Origin: JBBQNY01 sp038255255
GTDB lineage: Bacteria; Pseudomonadota; Gammaproteobacteria; Xanthomonadales; Ahniellaceae
Length of the DNA: 64,000 bases
Assembly: GCA_038255255.1 (NCBI GenBank)
Contig: JBBSLL010000005.1
Location: 62,001-126,000 of the forward strand
Reading direction: 5' to 3'
The first letter of the stretch is position 1. Each line of letters begins with the position of its first letter. Below, piece after piece: positions 1-9,062 of this stretch. The notes beneath the pieces were generated by a model. It worked only from the letters and a program-made list of their open reading frames with translations, was not told the DNA's origin and did no database searches. Position numbers and translations under genes: made by a program.

Positions 1-48
1 GTCTTGAGGGAAATGCTGGCGCCAGCGAAATCGGAGCCCTTGCAGTGA
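1..48 (+). CDS. 3' end of an upstream gene (partial)
   Basis: An open frame enters from the left edge and ends in TGA at 46-48, giving the tail VLREMLAPAKSEPLQ. The stop overlaps the GTG start of the next gene as GTGA, the same arrangement seen between several genes of the array that follows. It is therefore probably the end of another member of that array, but 15 residues are too few to prove it. Confidence 0.55.
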   Translation, partial: VLREMLAPAKSEPLQ

Positions 49-2138
49 CTTTGCTCGCAGAACTGAAACGCCGCAACGTCATCCGCATGGCGGGGTTGTA
101 TCTGGTCGGCGCGTGGCTCATCACCCAGGTGGCGGGCACAGTGCTGCCGATGTTTGGTGCGCCGGAGTGGGTGGCGCGCAGCATAGTGGTGCTGCTGGCG
201 ATCGGGTTCATTCCCGCGCTGGTCGTGGCCTGGGTGTTCGAGCTGACGCCAGGCGGACTGAAGCGCGACGACGAGGTGGCACCCGCCGAGTCCATCGCGC
301 CGCAGACGGCGCGGCGGATGGACGGGATGATCATCGTCGTGCTCCTGGTGGCCCTGGCTTACTTCGCGCTCGACAAGTTCGTGCTGGCGCCGGGACAACA
401 GGCGCCTGCCGCTGCCGCGAGTTCCGCCGTGCCTGATCGCGCTTCGAGTCCTGATGCTCCGTCGAAGGCAGCAGCCGCGCCCAAGGAGATCGTCCGCGGC
501 ATCGCGGTGCTGCCCTTCGACAATCTCAGTCCCGATCCCGACAACGCGTTCTTCGCCGGAGGCATCCACGAGGAAGTGCTGACCAAGCTCTCGCGGATGG
601 GCGAGCTGCGCATCATCTCGCGCACCTCGATGGAACGCATTGCCGAGGAGAAACTGGACGTCGGCGCGATCGGCGAGCGCCTTGGCGTCAGCCATGTGCT
701 CGAGGGCAGCGTGCGCAAGGCCGGCGATCAGATCCGGGTCACCGTGCAGTTGATCGAAGCCGCCACCGACAATCACATCTGGGCCGAGAACTACGACCGC
801 AAGCTCGATGATGTGTTCGCCATCCAGAGCGAGATCGCACTGGCGATTGCCGACCAGCTCAAGCTGACGCTGAGCCCGGAACTTCAAGCCAACATCAACG
901 AGCGGCCGACGCAGAACCAGGAAGCCTATGCGTTGTACCTGCGCGCGCTGGATGACAGCCGCAGTTGGCGCGGCGCGAGCGGCTTTCAGACGCTGATCGC
1001 GCTGCTGGAGCCCGCGGTGCAGCTCGACCCGGACTTCCTCGCAGCCAAGCTGCTGCTGGCCGACGCCTACGGCCGCATGCACTGGCTGCGTGCCGACCCC
1101 GACGGCAGCTTCGCCGCCAAGGCACGCCAGCTGGCGGACGAGATCGCCCGGCGCTGGCCCGAGCGCCCGGAGGCGCAGCTCGCTCAGGGCCAGATCCACT
1201 ACAACATCGAGCGCGACTATGCGCGCGCACTGGCTGCCTTCCAGGCCGTGCAGGCACGATTGCCCAAGGACCCGGCGGTAATGATCGGCATCAGCTCAAG
1301 CCTCAAGCGACTGAGCCGCCCTGAGGAGTTCCTGCACGCGGCACAAGCGGCACTGGTCGCCGATCCGGAATCGCCCCGGGCCCACGGCGAGGTGTACCTG
1401 GCGTTGCAGTACACCCTGCGTTACGACGAGGCGCTGGCCCATGCCGAGCGCATGAAGCAGAAGTTTCCGGAGGACGTGACCGCCGATTCGTCTCTGGCCC
1501 GTATCAAGCTCTATCGAAACCAGGACATCGATGCCTATCTCGAATTCGGCAAGCGGGCAGGCTCGTCAATTGGAGAAGGTACCGGGCTGCTTGTGATTGC
1601 ACGCTTTGTTCGCGGCGATATCGACGGCGCCCTGACGCTGCTTCAGGTCGCGGAACAGTCGACCACGCCGCGTCAAGCGGCGTCGCTCGCTGCCTATCGC
1701 GCGGAACTGCTCCGGCTGGCGGGTCGGGAATCCGAGGCCGATGCGCTGGCGCGCGGCGCGTTCGAAGCGATCCGTGAGGACACCGATGTCGAACAACCGC
1801 GCGCCGATACCGGCGCCGCGCTCTGGTACGCGCACGCGGCGCGCATCGCGGCACAAGCCGGCGAGCGGGCGACGGCTGAAAAGTGGCGCGGCAAAGCGCT
1901 GGCCAGCCCAGCGCCGTCGATCGATGAGCGGGCCGATGTCGCTCGGGCCTTGTCCTCCGCCGCGCGCGCCCTGGGTGATCAGGAGGCTGCCTGGCAACAG
2001 CGGTCGCCGTTCGTCGGCGGTAGCACGTCGCTGCCGGATGCCCAGCTGCGGGTGTTCAAGCCCTACTACGACCAGCTTTTTGGTGAATCGGCGTCGTACC
2101 GCGCCTACATGGCGAAGATCGCCGGGGAGAAGAAATGA
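45..2138 (+). CDS. Membrane-anchored TolB/FlgO-like TPR protein (array copy 1)
   Basis: 697 aa. The N-terminus carries LLAELKRRNVIRMAG followed by membrane segments at about residues 15-37 and 46-66; a charged cytoplasmic loop (GLKRDDEV...TARRMD) leads to a third segment at about 93-114. A Pro/Ala linker follows, then a TolB/FlgO-like domain (COG5616 type) at about 151-275 beginning IAVLPFDNLSPD, then TPR-like helices to the end. The positive-inside rule puts the C-terminal part in the periplasm (inference). The start is GTG, overlapping the upstream stop. The end (YYDQLFGESASYRAYM) differs from most other copies but matches the decayed piece at 5225-5497. Such proteins are often labelled adenylate cyclase, but no cyclase catalytic domain is present. 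Function unknown. Confidence 0.85.
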   Translation: MTLLAELKRRNVIRMAGLYLVGAWLITQVAGTVLPMFGAPEWVARSIVVLLAIGFIPALVVAWVFELTPGGLKRDDEVAPAESIAPQTARRMDGMIIVVLLVALAYFALDKFVLAPGQQAPAAAASSAVPDRASSPDAPSKAAAAPKEIVRGIAVLPFDNLSPDPDNAFFAGGIHEEVLTKLSRMGELRIISRTSMERIAEEKLDVGAIGERLGVSHVLEGSVRKAGDQIRVTVQLIEAATDNHIWAENYDRKLDDVFAIQSEIALAIADQLKLTLSPELQANINERPTQNQEAYALYLRALDDSRSWRGASGFQTLIALLEPAVQLDPDFLAAKLLLADAYGRMHWLRADPDGSFAAKARQLADEIARRWPERPEAQLAQGQIHYNIERDYARALAAFQAVQARLPKDPAVMIGISSSLKRLSRPEEFLHAAQAALVADPESPRAHGEVYLALQYTLRYDEALAHAERMKQKFPEDVTADSSLARIKLYRNQDIDAYLEFGKRAGSSIGEGTGLLVIARFVRGDIDGALTLLQVAEQSTTPRQAASLAAYRAELLRLAGRESEADALARGAFEAIREDTDVEQPRADTGAALWYAHAARIAAQAGERATAEKWRGKALASPAPSIDERADVARALSSAARALGDQEAAWQQRSPFVGGSTSLPDAQLRVFKPYYDQLFGESASYRAYMAKIAGEKK

Positions 2139-3325
2139 CCGAACGAAGTGAAGGCGAAGCCGACGCAGTCGGCGTTGCCGCGCAGCGGCCGAACCTCCTC
2201 GCGGAACTCAAGCGCCGCAACGTCACGGCGACATGGATGTTCTGCCTGCTGACGGCCGTGGCGGGTGGGTCACGTGCGGCGACTGCGGATTGCCCCGATC
2301 TCTCGGCATTGCAGGCAACATCGATCGTCGAATCCAGCAAGACTCCCGAACAGTTGGCGGCCGACAAGCGGGTCGCCGAGGCCCGGGAAGTCACATCTTC
2401 CGGGTTGTCGGACCTGACGCTCGCCAAGGCGATCTCACTGTACGAGGAGGCGATCCGCGTCGATCCACAGAACGCGCCGGCCTACCTTTACCTCGCCAAC
2501 GCCCACCTGTCCTCGCAGCGCTATCTCAGCGTGCCCAAGAAGATCGCCCATGCACGCGCCTGGGAGAATCTGAAGAAAGGCAGGAAGCTGGAACCGGCCA
2601 ATGTCTACGGGCTGCACGCGCTGGTCGATCAGGCCTTCATCGCGACCAATGACTATCGGTGCGCGAAGCGAATCCTGGAAACCGCGCTGCGCCTGGAGCC
2701 GAACAACGCCCGGACCCATCGGCTTTACGCCGAGTTGCTCAGCGGAATGGGCGAGTTCGACCAGGCCTTCGAGCATGCGGATCGGGCAGTCGCGTTGGCC
2801 GAGCGCGACGAGCGCAGGAACGTCGCGCTCAATCTCGGCCGGCCACGATTCATGGCCGGCCAGTACGACTGGGTTCTCGATCACTACGAAACGTACCTGA
2901 AGGAAACTCCCGGCGCCGGACTGGCGCACTTCTATCGAAGCCTTGCCTTCGGCGCCAAGGGTGAATACGAACAAGCCCTGGTCGAAGCGAAGTTGGCCCA
3001 ACCGGAGGCACCCGCGGGCGATGCCGGCGGGGTCGCCATGCTTGCGATGGCCTATGCAAATGCCGGCCAGCCGAAAGACGCCCGCAAGCTGCTCGCCGAG
3101 CTGCTCGGTCGCGACGCGCGTGGCGAGCATGTCGTCGAGTATCGGATCGCTGCGGTATATGAAGCCTTGGGCGAACGCGACCAGGCGCTGAAGTGGCTGG
3201 AAAAGGAAATCGAAGACCGCAGCGGCGTCGGTTCCTGGCTGCTCTGGCTCAACCAGGACCCGGTCTGGACGGCGATGCGTGAGGATCCCCGATTCAAGGA
3301 GATCCAGCGGCGGGCCGGCTGGTAG
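2135..3325 (+). CDS. TPR protein with chimeric N-terminus
   Basis: 396 aa. The ATG overlaps the previous stop (ATGA), so it is probably translationally coupled. Residues 1-19 (MTERSEG...AAQRP) resemble the TERSEGVVAQRP repeat at 23320-23457. Residues 20-30 (NLLAELKRRNV) are the opening of the array family, but the sequence then switches to TATWMFCLLTAVAGG, a short hydrophobic stretch that looks like a signal peptide, instead of the usual three-segment anchor. There is no IAVLPF domain. Residues about 85-390 are TPR-like, for example AIRVDPQNAPAYLYLANAHL. An internal ATG at 2237 would give a conventional signal-peptide start, but no clear ribosome binding site precedes it. Probably a secreted or membrane-tethered TPR scaffold formed by recombination of an array gene. 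Confidence 0.8.
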   Translation: MTERSEGEADAVGVAAQRPNLLAELKRRNVTATWMFCLLTAVAGGSRAATADCPDLSALQATSIVESSKTPEQLAADKRVAEAREVTSSGLSDLTLAKAISLYEEAIRVDPQNAPAYLYLANAHLSSQRYLSVPKKIAHARAWENLKKGRKLEPANVYGLHALVDQAFIATNDYRCAKRILETALRLEPNNARTHRLYAELLSGMGEFDQAFEHADRAVALAERDERRNVALNLGRPRFMAGQYDWVLDHYETYLKETPGAGLAHFYRSLAFGAKGEYEQALVEAKLAQPEAPAGDAGGVAMLAMAYANAGQPKDARKLLAELLGRDARGEHVVEYRIAAVYEALGERDQALKWLEKEIEDRSGVGSWLLWLNQDPVWTAMREDPRFKEIQRRAGW

Positions 3326-3358
3326 TGCAGCGCCACGCCGCCGCCAAGAGAGCATGAG

Positions 3359-5224
3359 ATGAGATTCTTCACCGAACTCAAACGCCGCAACGTCATTCGC
3401 ATGGCGGGGCTGTACCTCGTCGGCGCGTGGCTGATCACGCAGGTGGCGGGCACCGTGCTGCCGATGTTCGACGCGCCGGCATGGCTGCCGCGCAGCGTGG
3501 TGGTCCTGCTTGCGATCGGTTTTGTCCCAGCGTTGGTTTTCGCGTGGGTGTTCGAGATGACGCCCAGCGGATTGAAGCGCGACGACGAAGTGGCACCCGC
3601 CGAGTCCATCGCGCCGCAGACTGCGCGGCGCATGGACCGCATGCTGCTGGTGGTGATGGCGCTGGCGCTCGGCTACTTCGCCTTCGACAAGTTCGTGCTG
3701 GCACCGGCGCGTGAGATGACGCCAGCGCCCGTTACAACCGAGGCTGCTGGTCTATCGACACCGGCCACGTCGGAGGCATCGATTGCCGTGCTGCCCTTCC
3801 TCAACATGAGTACCGACGTTGAAAATGGCTTCTTTGCCGACGGCATCTCGGAAGAATTGCTCAACGTGCTGGCGGGCATCGACGGCTTGAAGGTCGCTTC
3901 GCGCACCTCCTCATTCTCGTTCAAGGGCAAGGACACGCCCATTCCCGAGATCGCGCGCCAACTGGACGTGCGCCATGTGCTCGAAGGTTCGGTGCGCAAG
4001 CAGGGTCAGCGCGTGCGCATCACCGCTCAGCTCATTCATGCCGGCAGCGATGGGCATCTGTGGTCGGAGACCTATGACCGCGATCTCGTAGACATCTTCA
4101 AGGTGCAGGAAGAGATCGCGCAGGCAATCAGCGGCGAGTTGGAGGGCATCCTCGGCAAGCGGCGCGTGGCAGTCGCCGCCGCAACCGCCAATCTCGATGC
4201 CTACCAGAGCTTCCTGCGTGGCCGCGCGCGCTTCCATCAGCGCAACGAAGTGAAAGCCGCCATCGACGACCTTGCTCGTGCCGTGGAACTGGACCCAGGC
4301 TTCGCCGAGGCCTGGGTCTATCTGGCTGCGACCTGGTCTGTCGCACCCGGTTATGACGATAGTGTCGCCGCCAGCATGGCCAAAGCCAATCGGGCCTTGG
4401 ACGAGGCACTGGCGCGCGCTGCCGGTTTGGTGCCCAAACATCCCATGGTGCTTGCCATGCAGGCGCAGTCTCTGCAGTCCCAGGGCGATTGGAGCGCAGC
4501 CCTCGCATTGAGCGGAGAAGCGGCCCGACTGAGCGTGCAGGACTCGAACCCGAAGCAGTGGCTGGGTCAACGGCTGCTGCATGCCGGCTACATCGACGAG
4601 GCGGTCTCGACGCTGGAGGAAGCGCAAAGGATGGATCCGCTGGCCGGCATCAACAACGGATATCTGGCCATCGCCCACCTGGCATCCGGCCAACGCCAGC
4701 ATGGCGAAGTAGCCGCCCGCCAGGCCCGTAAGCAGGGCTGGCGCATCGGCATGCGCATCGTCATTTTCGATTTGGCGGCCGCTGGGGAACGCGATCGGGC
4801 GCTGGCGATCATCGACGAGTTGATCCAGGACGACGCGCCCAATCCGCTGCCTCCGTTGGGGCGCGCACTGCGCGAGGCAATCCGCAACCCGAAGAGCGCC
4901 GATGCCTACCTCGCGCTCCGTGCACTTGACCCGGGGATCACTGGGCCGGCTGAAGAGGGCATCGCGATCGGCCGTGCCGACTTGCTGCTCGACTGGTCGG
5001 AAAGGAACGCGCAACTGCCGCGCGATCAGCGTGAGGAGGAGTGGTGGCTGCGGGTGGCGTGGCTGCCGTCGACTGCGGGCTTGCGCGAACATCCGCGCTT
5101 CTTCGCCATTGCCGACAATCTTGGTCTGGTCAGGCTGTGGGAATCACGTGGCTACCCGCCCGGCTGCAAGCGCGTCGCCGCGCCCGGCGGCGATCATCTC
5201 GTTTGCGCGGGCATGCGGCAATAA
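3359..5224 (+). CDS. Membrane-anchored TolB/FlgO-like TPR protein (array copy 2)
   Basis: 621 aa, ATG start 33 bp after the previous gene with a purine-rich AAGAGAG upstream. Three membrane segments lie at about 15-37, 46-66 and 93-114. The TolB/FlgO-like domain at about 140-262 shows IAVLPFLNMS, FFADGISEELLNVL, VLEGSVRKQG and HLWSETYDR. TPR-like repeats fill the rest. The C-terminus (LWESRGYPPGCKRV...HLVC) carries the two-cysteine W-x2-x-G-x-P-x2-C pattern shared with several other copies. The predicted C-terminal domain is periplasmic, so the cysteines could pair (inference). Biological role unknown. Confidence 0.87.
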   Translation: MRFFTELKRRNVIRMAGLYLVGAWLITQVAGTVLPMFDAPAWLPRSVVVLLAIGFVPALVFAWVFEMTPSGLKRDDEVAPAESIAPQTARRMDRMLLVVMALALGYFAFDKFVLAPAREMTPAPVTTEAAGLSTPATSEASIAVLPFLNMSTDVENGFFADGISEELLNVLAGIDGLKVASRTSSFSFKGKDTPIPEIARQLDVRHVLEGSVRKQGQRVRITAQLIHAGSDGHLWSETYDRDLVDIFKVQEEIAQAISGELEGILGKRRVAVAAATANLDAYQSFLRGRARFHQRNEVKAAIDDLARAVELDPGFAEAWVYLAATWSVAPGYDDSVAASMAKANRALDEALARAAGLVPKHPMVLAMQAQSLQSQGDWSAALALSGEAARLSVQDSNPKQWLGQRLLHAGYIDEAVSTLEEAQRMDPLAGINNGYLAIAHLASGQRQHGEVAARQARKQGWRIGMRIVIFDLAAAGERDRALAIIDELIQDDAPNPLPPLGRALREAIRNPKSADAYLALRALDPGITGPAEEGIAIGRADLLLDWSERNAQLPRDQREEEWWLRVAWLPSTAGLREHPRFFAIADNLGLVRLWESRGYPPGCKRVAAPGGDHLVCAGMRQ

Positions 5225-5497
5225 GCCTGCTCGGCTCGCTCTCTTGTAGGGCACTATGCCCGTGGCGTCGCACCCAGCTCCAATCTGGAAGATCAAACGC
5301 TGCGCGACTGGTATCTGGCCAGCATGCACCGTGCTCTGGGCAACCCCGAAGCCGCCTGGCGCCTGGTATCGAATGACGCAGGCCCTGACGCATTGACCGA
5401 CCGTGAACTGCTGGCCCTGCAGCCCTATTACGACGCGCTGTATGGGCAGTCACCCACGTATCGCGCCTACATGTCCCGAATCGCCCGCAAGCCATGA
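5225..5497 (+). pseudogene. Decayed C-terminal piece of an array paralogue
   Basis: Reading on in the same frame after the stop of the previous gene gives an uninterrupted 90-codon stretch without its own start. It contains ALGNPEAAWRLV and then YYDALYGQSPTYRAYMSR. This matches the end of array copy 1 (YYDQLFGESASYRAYMAK), so it is the tail of a deleted paralogue, not a new gene. The junction immediately after the TAA at 5222-5224 suggests a deletion that removed the rest. Confidence 0.75.
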
Positions 5498-5610
5498 GCT
5501 TCCTCGCCGAACTCAAGGCCCGAAACTTCATCCAGGTCGCAGGTCTCCTTTGCCACGAATCCGCCGCCTCTTCGTGGACGGCCCTCGGGTGCGGGCGAGA
5601 CACGCGTTGA
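5494..5610 (+). pseudogene. Truncated 5' end of an array paralogue
   Basis: An ATG overlapping the previous stop (ATGA) opens MSFLAELKARNFIQVAG, the signature start of the array family, but similarity stops after 17 codons and the frame closes with TGA at 5608-5610 (38 residues). The transmembrane anchor, IAVLPF domain and TPRs are missing. The preserved overlap shows that the lost pair was organised like the intact coupled pairs. After this point the sequence changes to the minus-strand hydrolase. Confidence 0.72.
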
Positions 5611-5681
5611 TATCGATAGAAGCATCGTCATACGATGATCTCTCGACATACGGACTTCATGCACGCTGCCGAGGGGCACCC

Positions 5682-7580
5682 TCACTCGGCCGTACGAACG
5701 ACCGGCAATGCGACGAAGCTCGCTCGTCCTGGCGCGAACCAGATCTGTTGGGTCGCGCTGCGAAAGTCAGCCGGCTTCGCCTTGGCGATGTTCTCGACGA
5801 AAGTCTGGGGATTGCGGTCGTAGAGCGGGAACCAACTCGATTGCACTTGGACCATGATGCGGTGGCCCGGCAGAAAGGTGTGGTGCGCGTGTGGCATGCG
5901 TACGCGATAGGGCAGCACCACACCTGGCTCGATCGCTTCGGGTGCGTCCAAGTGCTCGCGATAACGACCACGCATGATGTCGGCCGACACCATGAGCTGA
6001 TAGCCGCCGAGCGCCGGGTTCGCACGCACTTCGGGTGGAAATACATCGATCAGCTTGACGACCCAGTCGCTGTCGGTTCCAGTCGTCGACGCGAACAGTG
6101 TGGCGGACACCGAACCACTGATCGAGATCGCCTCGCTCAGCGGCTCGGTCACGAAGCTGAGCACGTCTGTTCGATCCGCGAAGGGGCGCTGGTCATCGAC
6201 CAGCCAGGCGTTCCAGGTCGACAGTGGGTCGTACATTGCCAGCACGGGGCGAACACGATAGGGCACGGGCTTGGCCGGGTCGGACACGAACTGCGCGAAC
6301 GACGTCGACACGTCTTCCGCCGCGCTGAAGCGCAGAGTCCCTTCAGGCTGCAGAAACAAGGGAGTCGCTACCTCAGGCCGTTCCGCGGCCCATCGCTGCA
6401 AGCTTTGCCATTGCCGTGTTCCAGTATCGAAGGCGAGCACTGGAGGAATCGGCGACGTGGGCGCCTCGTCTTTCAGGTGCTGATTCCAGAACGGCAGCAA
6501 CACCTTTTCACGGAACCATAGACTGGTATCGGCGTTCCATTTGAGGGCTCCGAGCGCCGAGCCTTCATGCTGCGACTGGCCGTGATTCCAAGGGCCCAAG
6601 ACCAGATGCACCGGCGTGGCGTCGCTGGACTTCGCACGCAGCGCGGCGTACGCGGCGGTCGCGCCAAAGTTGTCTTCCTGATCGAACAAACCATGCACGA
6701 TCAACACTGGCATCTTCAGTGGCCGCGCCGTCAGGATGTCCTGCGTCGCCTGTCCCTGCCAGAACGCGTTGTAACTGGGGTTGTCGACGATCTTCCGCCA
6801 CGTGGGCAGCTGTTCGGCCTTGTAGCGTGTGGCCAGCGCGTCGGCGCTGCCAGCGCTGAGATAAGCCTCGTACATGTCGCGATAACCGAAGGGCGGCGTG
6901 TAGTCACTGCTCTTGTGCGCGCCCATGTTGTAGATCCATTCGAACATGGTCTGGCGGAACGCCCCGTTGTGATAGAAATCGTCGCCGATCCAACCATCGA
7001 CCATCGGATACATGGGCACCACCGCCCTGAGCGCGGGATGCGGATCGATCATCCCCATGAGCGTCAGCCAACCGGGATAGGACACGCCGGTCAGCCCGAC
7101 CCGGCCGTTGTTGCCCTCGACATGCTTCAACAACCACGCGATGGTGTCGTAGGTATCCGTCGCGTGGTCGACCTTGCGACGATTGAGCGGGCCACGCAGC
7201 GGCAGCGTCATCACGTACTCACCCTTGCTGTCGAAACGGCCGCGCACATCCTGGTAGACGCGGATGTAGCCGGCCTCGAGCAGCAGTTCGTCCGCCAGCG
7301 GAAGAATCATCGCGGCATGCGGGCTGCTCGCCTGCTGGGTGGGTTTGGCGACGCCGTAGGGCGTGCGCGTGAGGATGACCGGTGCCGCCTTGGCGGCTTT
7401 CGGAATGATCACCACCGCGCGCAGCTTCACGCCGTCTCGCATCGGAATCATCACTTCACGACGTTCGTGGTCGAAGGCCTCGGTCACCGGCGAGAACTTC
7501 TTCGGAATCTCCGTCTGCGCAACCGCGGCATGCGCGAAGAGCAAGGCCAACAGGATCGCCACAACAACCGAATTTCGCAT
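5682..7580 (-). CDS. Secreted CocE/NonD-family hydrolase (X-Pro dipeptidyl-peptidase S15 type)
   Basis: 632 aa from the ATG at 7580; an in-frame upstream start at 7610 would add ten residues but would spoil the signal peptide MRNSVVVAILLALLFAHAAVAQ. The alpha/beta-hydrolase part has RDGVKLRAVVIIPK near the N-terminus, the nucleophile motif GVSYPG, a probable acid at HGLFDQEDN and a probable histidine at GPWNHGQ. The C-terminal third is a jelly-roll-like domain (SGSVSATLFAS). Members cleave acyl-peptide, cocaine-like or beta-lactam ester/amide bonds, so the substrate cannot be assigned. It is encoded opposite to the paralogue array and should be exported. Confidence 0.88.
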   Translation of the reverse strand: MRNSVVVAILLALLFAHAAVAQTEIPKKFSPVTEAFDHERREVMIPMRDGVKLRAVVIIPKAAKAAPVILTRTPYGVAKPTQQASSPHAAMILPLADELLLEAGYIRVYQDVRGRFDSKGEYVMTLPLRGPLNRRKVDHATDTYDTIAWLLKHVEGNNGRVGLTGVSYPGWLTLMGMIDPHPALRAVVPMYPMVDGWIGDDFYHNGAFRQTMFEWIYNMGAHKSSDYTPPFGYRDMYEAYLSAGSADALATRYKAEQLPTWRKIVDNPSYNAFWQGQATQDILTARPLKMPVLIVHGLFDQEDNFGATAAYAALRAKSSDATPVHLVLGPWNHGQSQHEGSALGALKWNADTSLWFREKVLLPFWNQHLKDEAPTSPIPPVLAFDTGTRQWQSLQRWAAERPEVATPLFLQPEGTLRFSAAEDVSTSFAQFVSDPAKPVPYRVRPVLAMYDPLSTWNAWLVDDQRPFADRTDVLSFVTEPLSEAISISGSVSATLFASTTGTDSDWVVKLIDVFPPEVRANPALGGYQLMVSADIMRGRYREHLDAPEAIEPGVVLPYRVRMPHAHHTFLPGHRIMVQVQSSWFPLYDRNPQTFVENIAKAKPADFRSATQQIWFAPGRASFVALPVVRTAE

Positions 7581-7616
7581 GAGTTTCACCGCCACCATCC
7601 CGGTTCGCAAGACAAC

Positions 7617-7730
7617 AGGGGTCAGAGTACATTTTCTGCCACAGCTTGCTTCGGTCGCCCGGGAACACCGAGCCCAGCGCGCTGCGCCAACCGACGTTCG
7701 ATCGCACGCCGAGATTTTACCCTGACCCCT
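7617..7730. repeat. Palindrome-ended element in an intergenic region
   Basis: About 114 bp between two minus-strand genes. The ends are inverted copies: AGGGGTCAGAGTACATTTT on the left and, read on the other strand, AGGGGTCAGGGTAAAAT on the right. The inner part, read on the minus strand, encodes RRLAQRAGLGVPGRPK, which resembles the C-terminal tails of REP-associated (IS200/Y1-type) transposases; this is from memory and not tested. It is too short to encode a transposase and looks like a deletion derivative. The core GGGGTCAGAG is shared with the 86-bp in-gene elements. Confidence 0.6.
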
Positions 7731-7790
7731 GCTTTTCCAGCTCGCGCGCTGCGCATCCGTTCTACCGCAGGGCCGCCCCCGTGTGCCCGG

Positions 7791-9062
7791 TCAGGGCAAA
7801 GTCGTCGCGGTCTCCGCGCGCAACGCCGGCAACAGCGTCGCGGCATTGCTGTCACTCGGCGCGGGATCGATGCCGATCAGGCGCGCCAGCAGCGGATACA
7901 AATCGACGCTGTCGAAAGGCTCAATTGTCGCGCCGCGCCGGAACGCAGGCCCACGCGCCAGGAACAGCGCCCGCATCGACGGCAAGTCCGGATCGTAGCC
8001 ATGCGAACCGCGGTTCGTCGCTTTCGAACCTTTCGCAATCACCTCACGCGGCAGCGCATTCCAGCCTTCGTGCATCTGGCAGACGATCGGCGGAATCCGC
8101 GGGTGCGCGCCATAGCGCCAGCGCGCCGGCAATTCGCCCTTGCGCCAGCAGTCGTAATGCGCATGCGCGCCGAGCAGTTTGCGTTCGACGGCGGCCTCGT
8201 AACCGGGGTTCGGCGTCAGCGTGACCACCTGGCCCATGGTCACGACGGTCGCCTCCGCCAGCGTGACCATGTCCTCGACCGCGACGGCATTGCCGGGCGC
8301 AACGGTCGCCATGCCGTGATCGGACACGATGATCAGGTTGGTGCGATCGAGATGTCCGCTTGCGGCGAGGCCGTCGAGCAGGCGACCGATCGCAGCATCG
8401 ACGGCACGCACCGATGCATGCGCCTGCGGCGAATCGGGTCCGTTCGCATGCGCTTCCTTGTCGATGTGCTCGAAGTACAGCGTGGCGACGCGCGGCCGTG
8501 TCGTCTCCGGTTCGGTCAACCAGCCGATCGCAATGTCCACCCGGGTCTGCATCGGCAGGCCGGCATCGAACGGCCGCCACCGCGCCGGTCGCACGCCGTC
8601 GATCTCGGCCTCGCTGCCCGGCCAGAACAGCGATGCGCTCGGCATCCCGGCTTTCTCGGCGCCGACCCAGATCGGCTCACCGCCCCACCAGCGGCTGTCG
8701 CGGCTGGCCAGGCGGTCGGACATCTTGAAGCCGCCGAGCGCTGTATCGCGCATGGTGTTGTGCACGATGCCGTGATGGTCCGGGACCAGCCCGGTGACCA
8801 TGCTGTAGTGGCTGGGGAAGGTCAGCGACGGATACGACGGCGTCATCCATCGCGCGCGCACGCCTTGGTCCGCGATGCGCGAAAGGTTGGGCGTGATGCC
8901 GAGGTCGAGGTAATCGGCGCGGAAGCCGTCGAGCGAGACCAGCAGTACGCTGTCTGTGGCATGTCGTTGCGTCGTTGCAACGTCCCTCGTGGCGCATCCG
9001 GCGCACAGGAGGATCGCGAGCAGGCCGAAGGCGTGACGAAGTGGGCGTGGCATCGCTGCCAT
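7791..9062 (-). CDS. Lipoprotein of the nucleotide pyrophosphatase/phosphodiesterase family
   Basis: About 423 aa. Starts at 9062 (MAAMPRPL) and 9053 (MPRPL) are both reasonable; longer in-frame extensions lack a signal peptide. LLAILLCAGC is a lipobox, so the protein is probably lipid-anchored. The alkaline-phosphatase-like fold is shown by VLLVSLDGFRADYLD (metal site), PSLTFPSHYSMVTG with the threonine nucleophile of ENPP enzymes, YFEHIDKEAHANGPDS and VSDHGMA. Such enzymes hydrolyse phosphodiester or pyrophosphate bonds of nucleotides or lipids in the envelope. Substrate unknown. It lies 180 bp upstream of the CocE-type hydrolase on the same strand, with a palindromic element between them. 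Confidence 0.9.
   Translation of the reverse strand: MAAMPRPLRHAFGLLAILLCAGCATRDVATTQRHATDSVLLVSLDGFRADYLDLGITPNLSRIADQGVRARWMTPSYPSLTFPSHYSMVTGLVPDHHGIVHNTMRDTALGGFKMSDRLASRDSRWWGGEPIWVGAEKAGMPSASLFWPGSEAEIDGVRPARWRPFDAGLPMQTRVDIAIGWLTEPETTRPRVATLYFEHIDKEAHANGPDSPQAHASVRAVDAAIGRLLDGLAASGHLDRTNLIIVSDHGMATVAPGNAVAVEDMVTLAEATVVTMGQVVTLTPNPGYEAAVERKLLGAHAHYDCWRKGELPARWRYGAHPRIPPIVCQMHEGWNALPREVIAKGSKATNRGSHGYDPDLPSMRALFLARGPAFRRGATIEPFDSVDLYPLLARLIGIDPAPSDSNAATLLPALRAETATTLP

Noticed and set aside
7617..7730. A complete IS200-type transposase gene
   Set aside because: The space between the ends is only about 80 bp; at most a relic of the C-terminus could be present.
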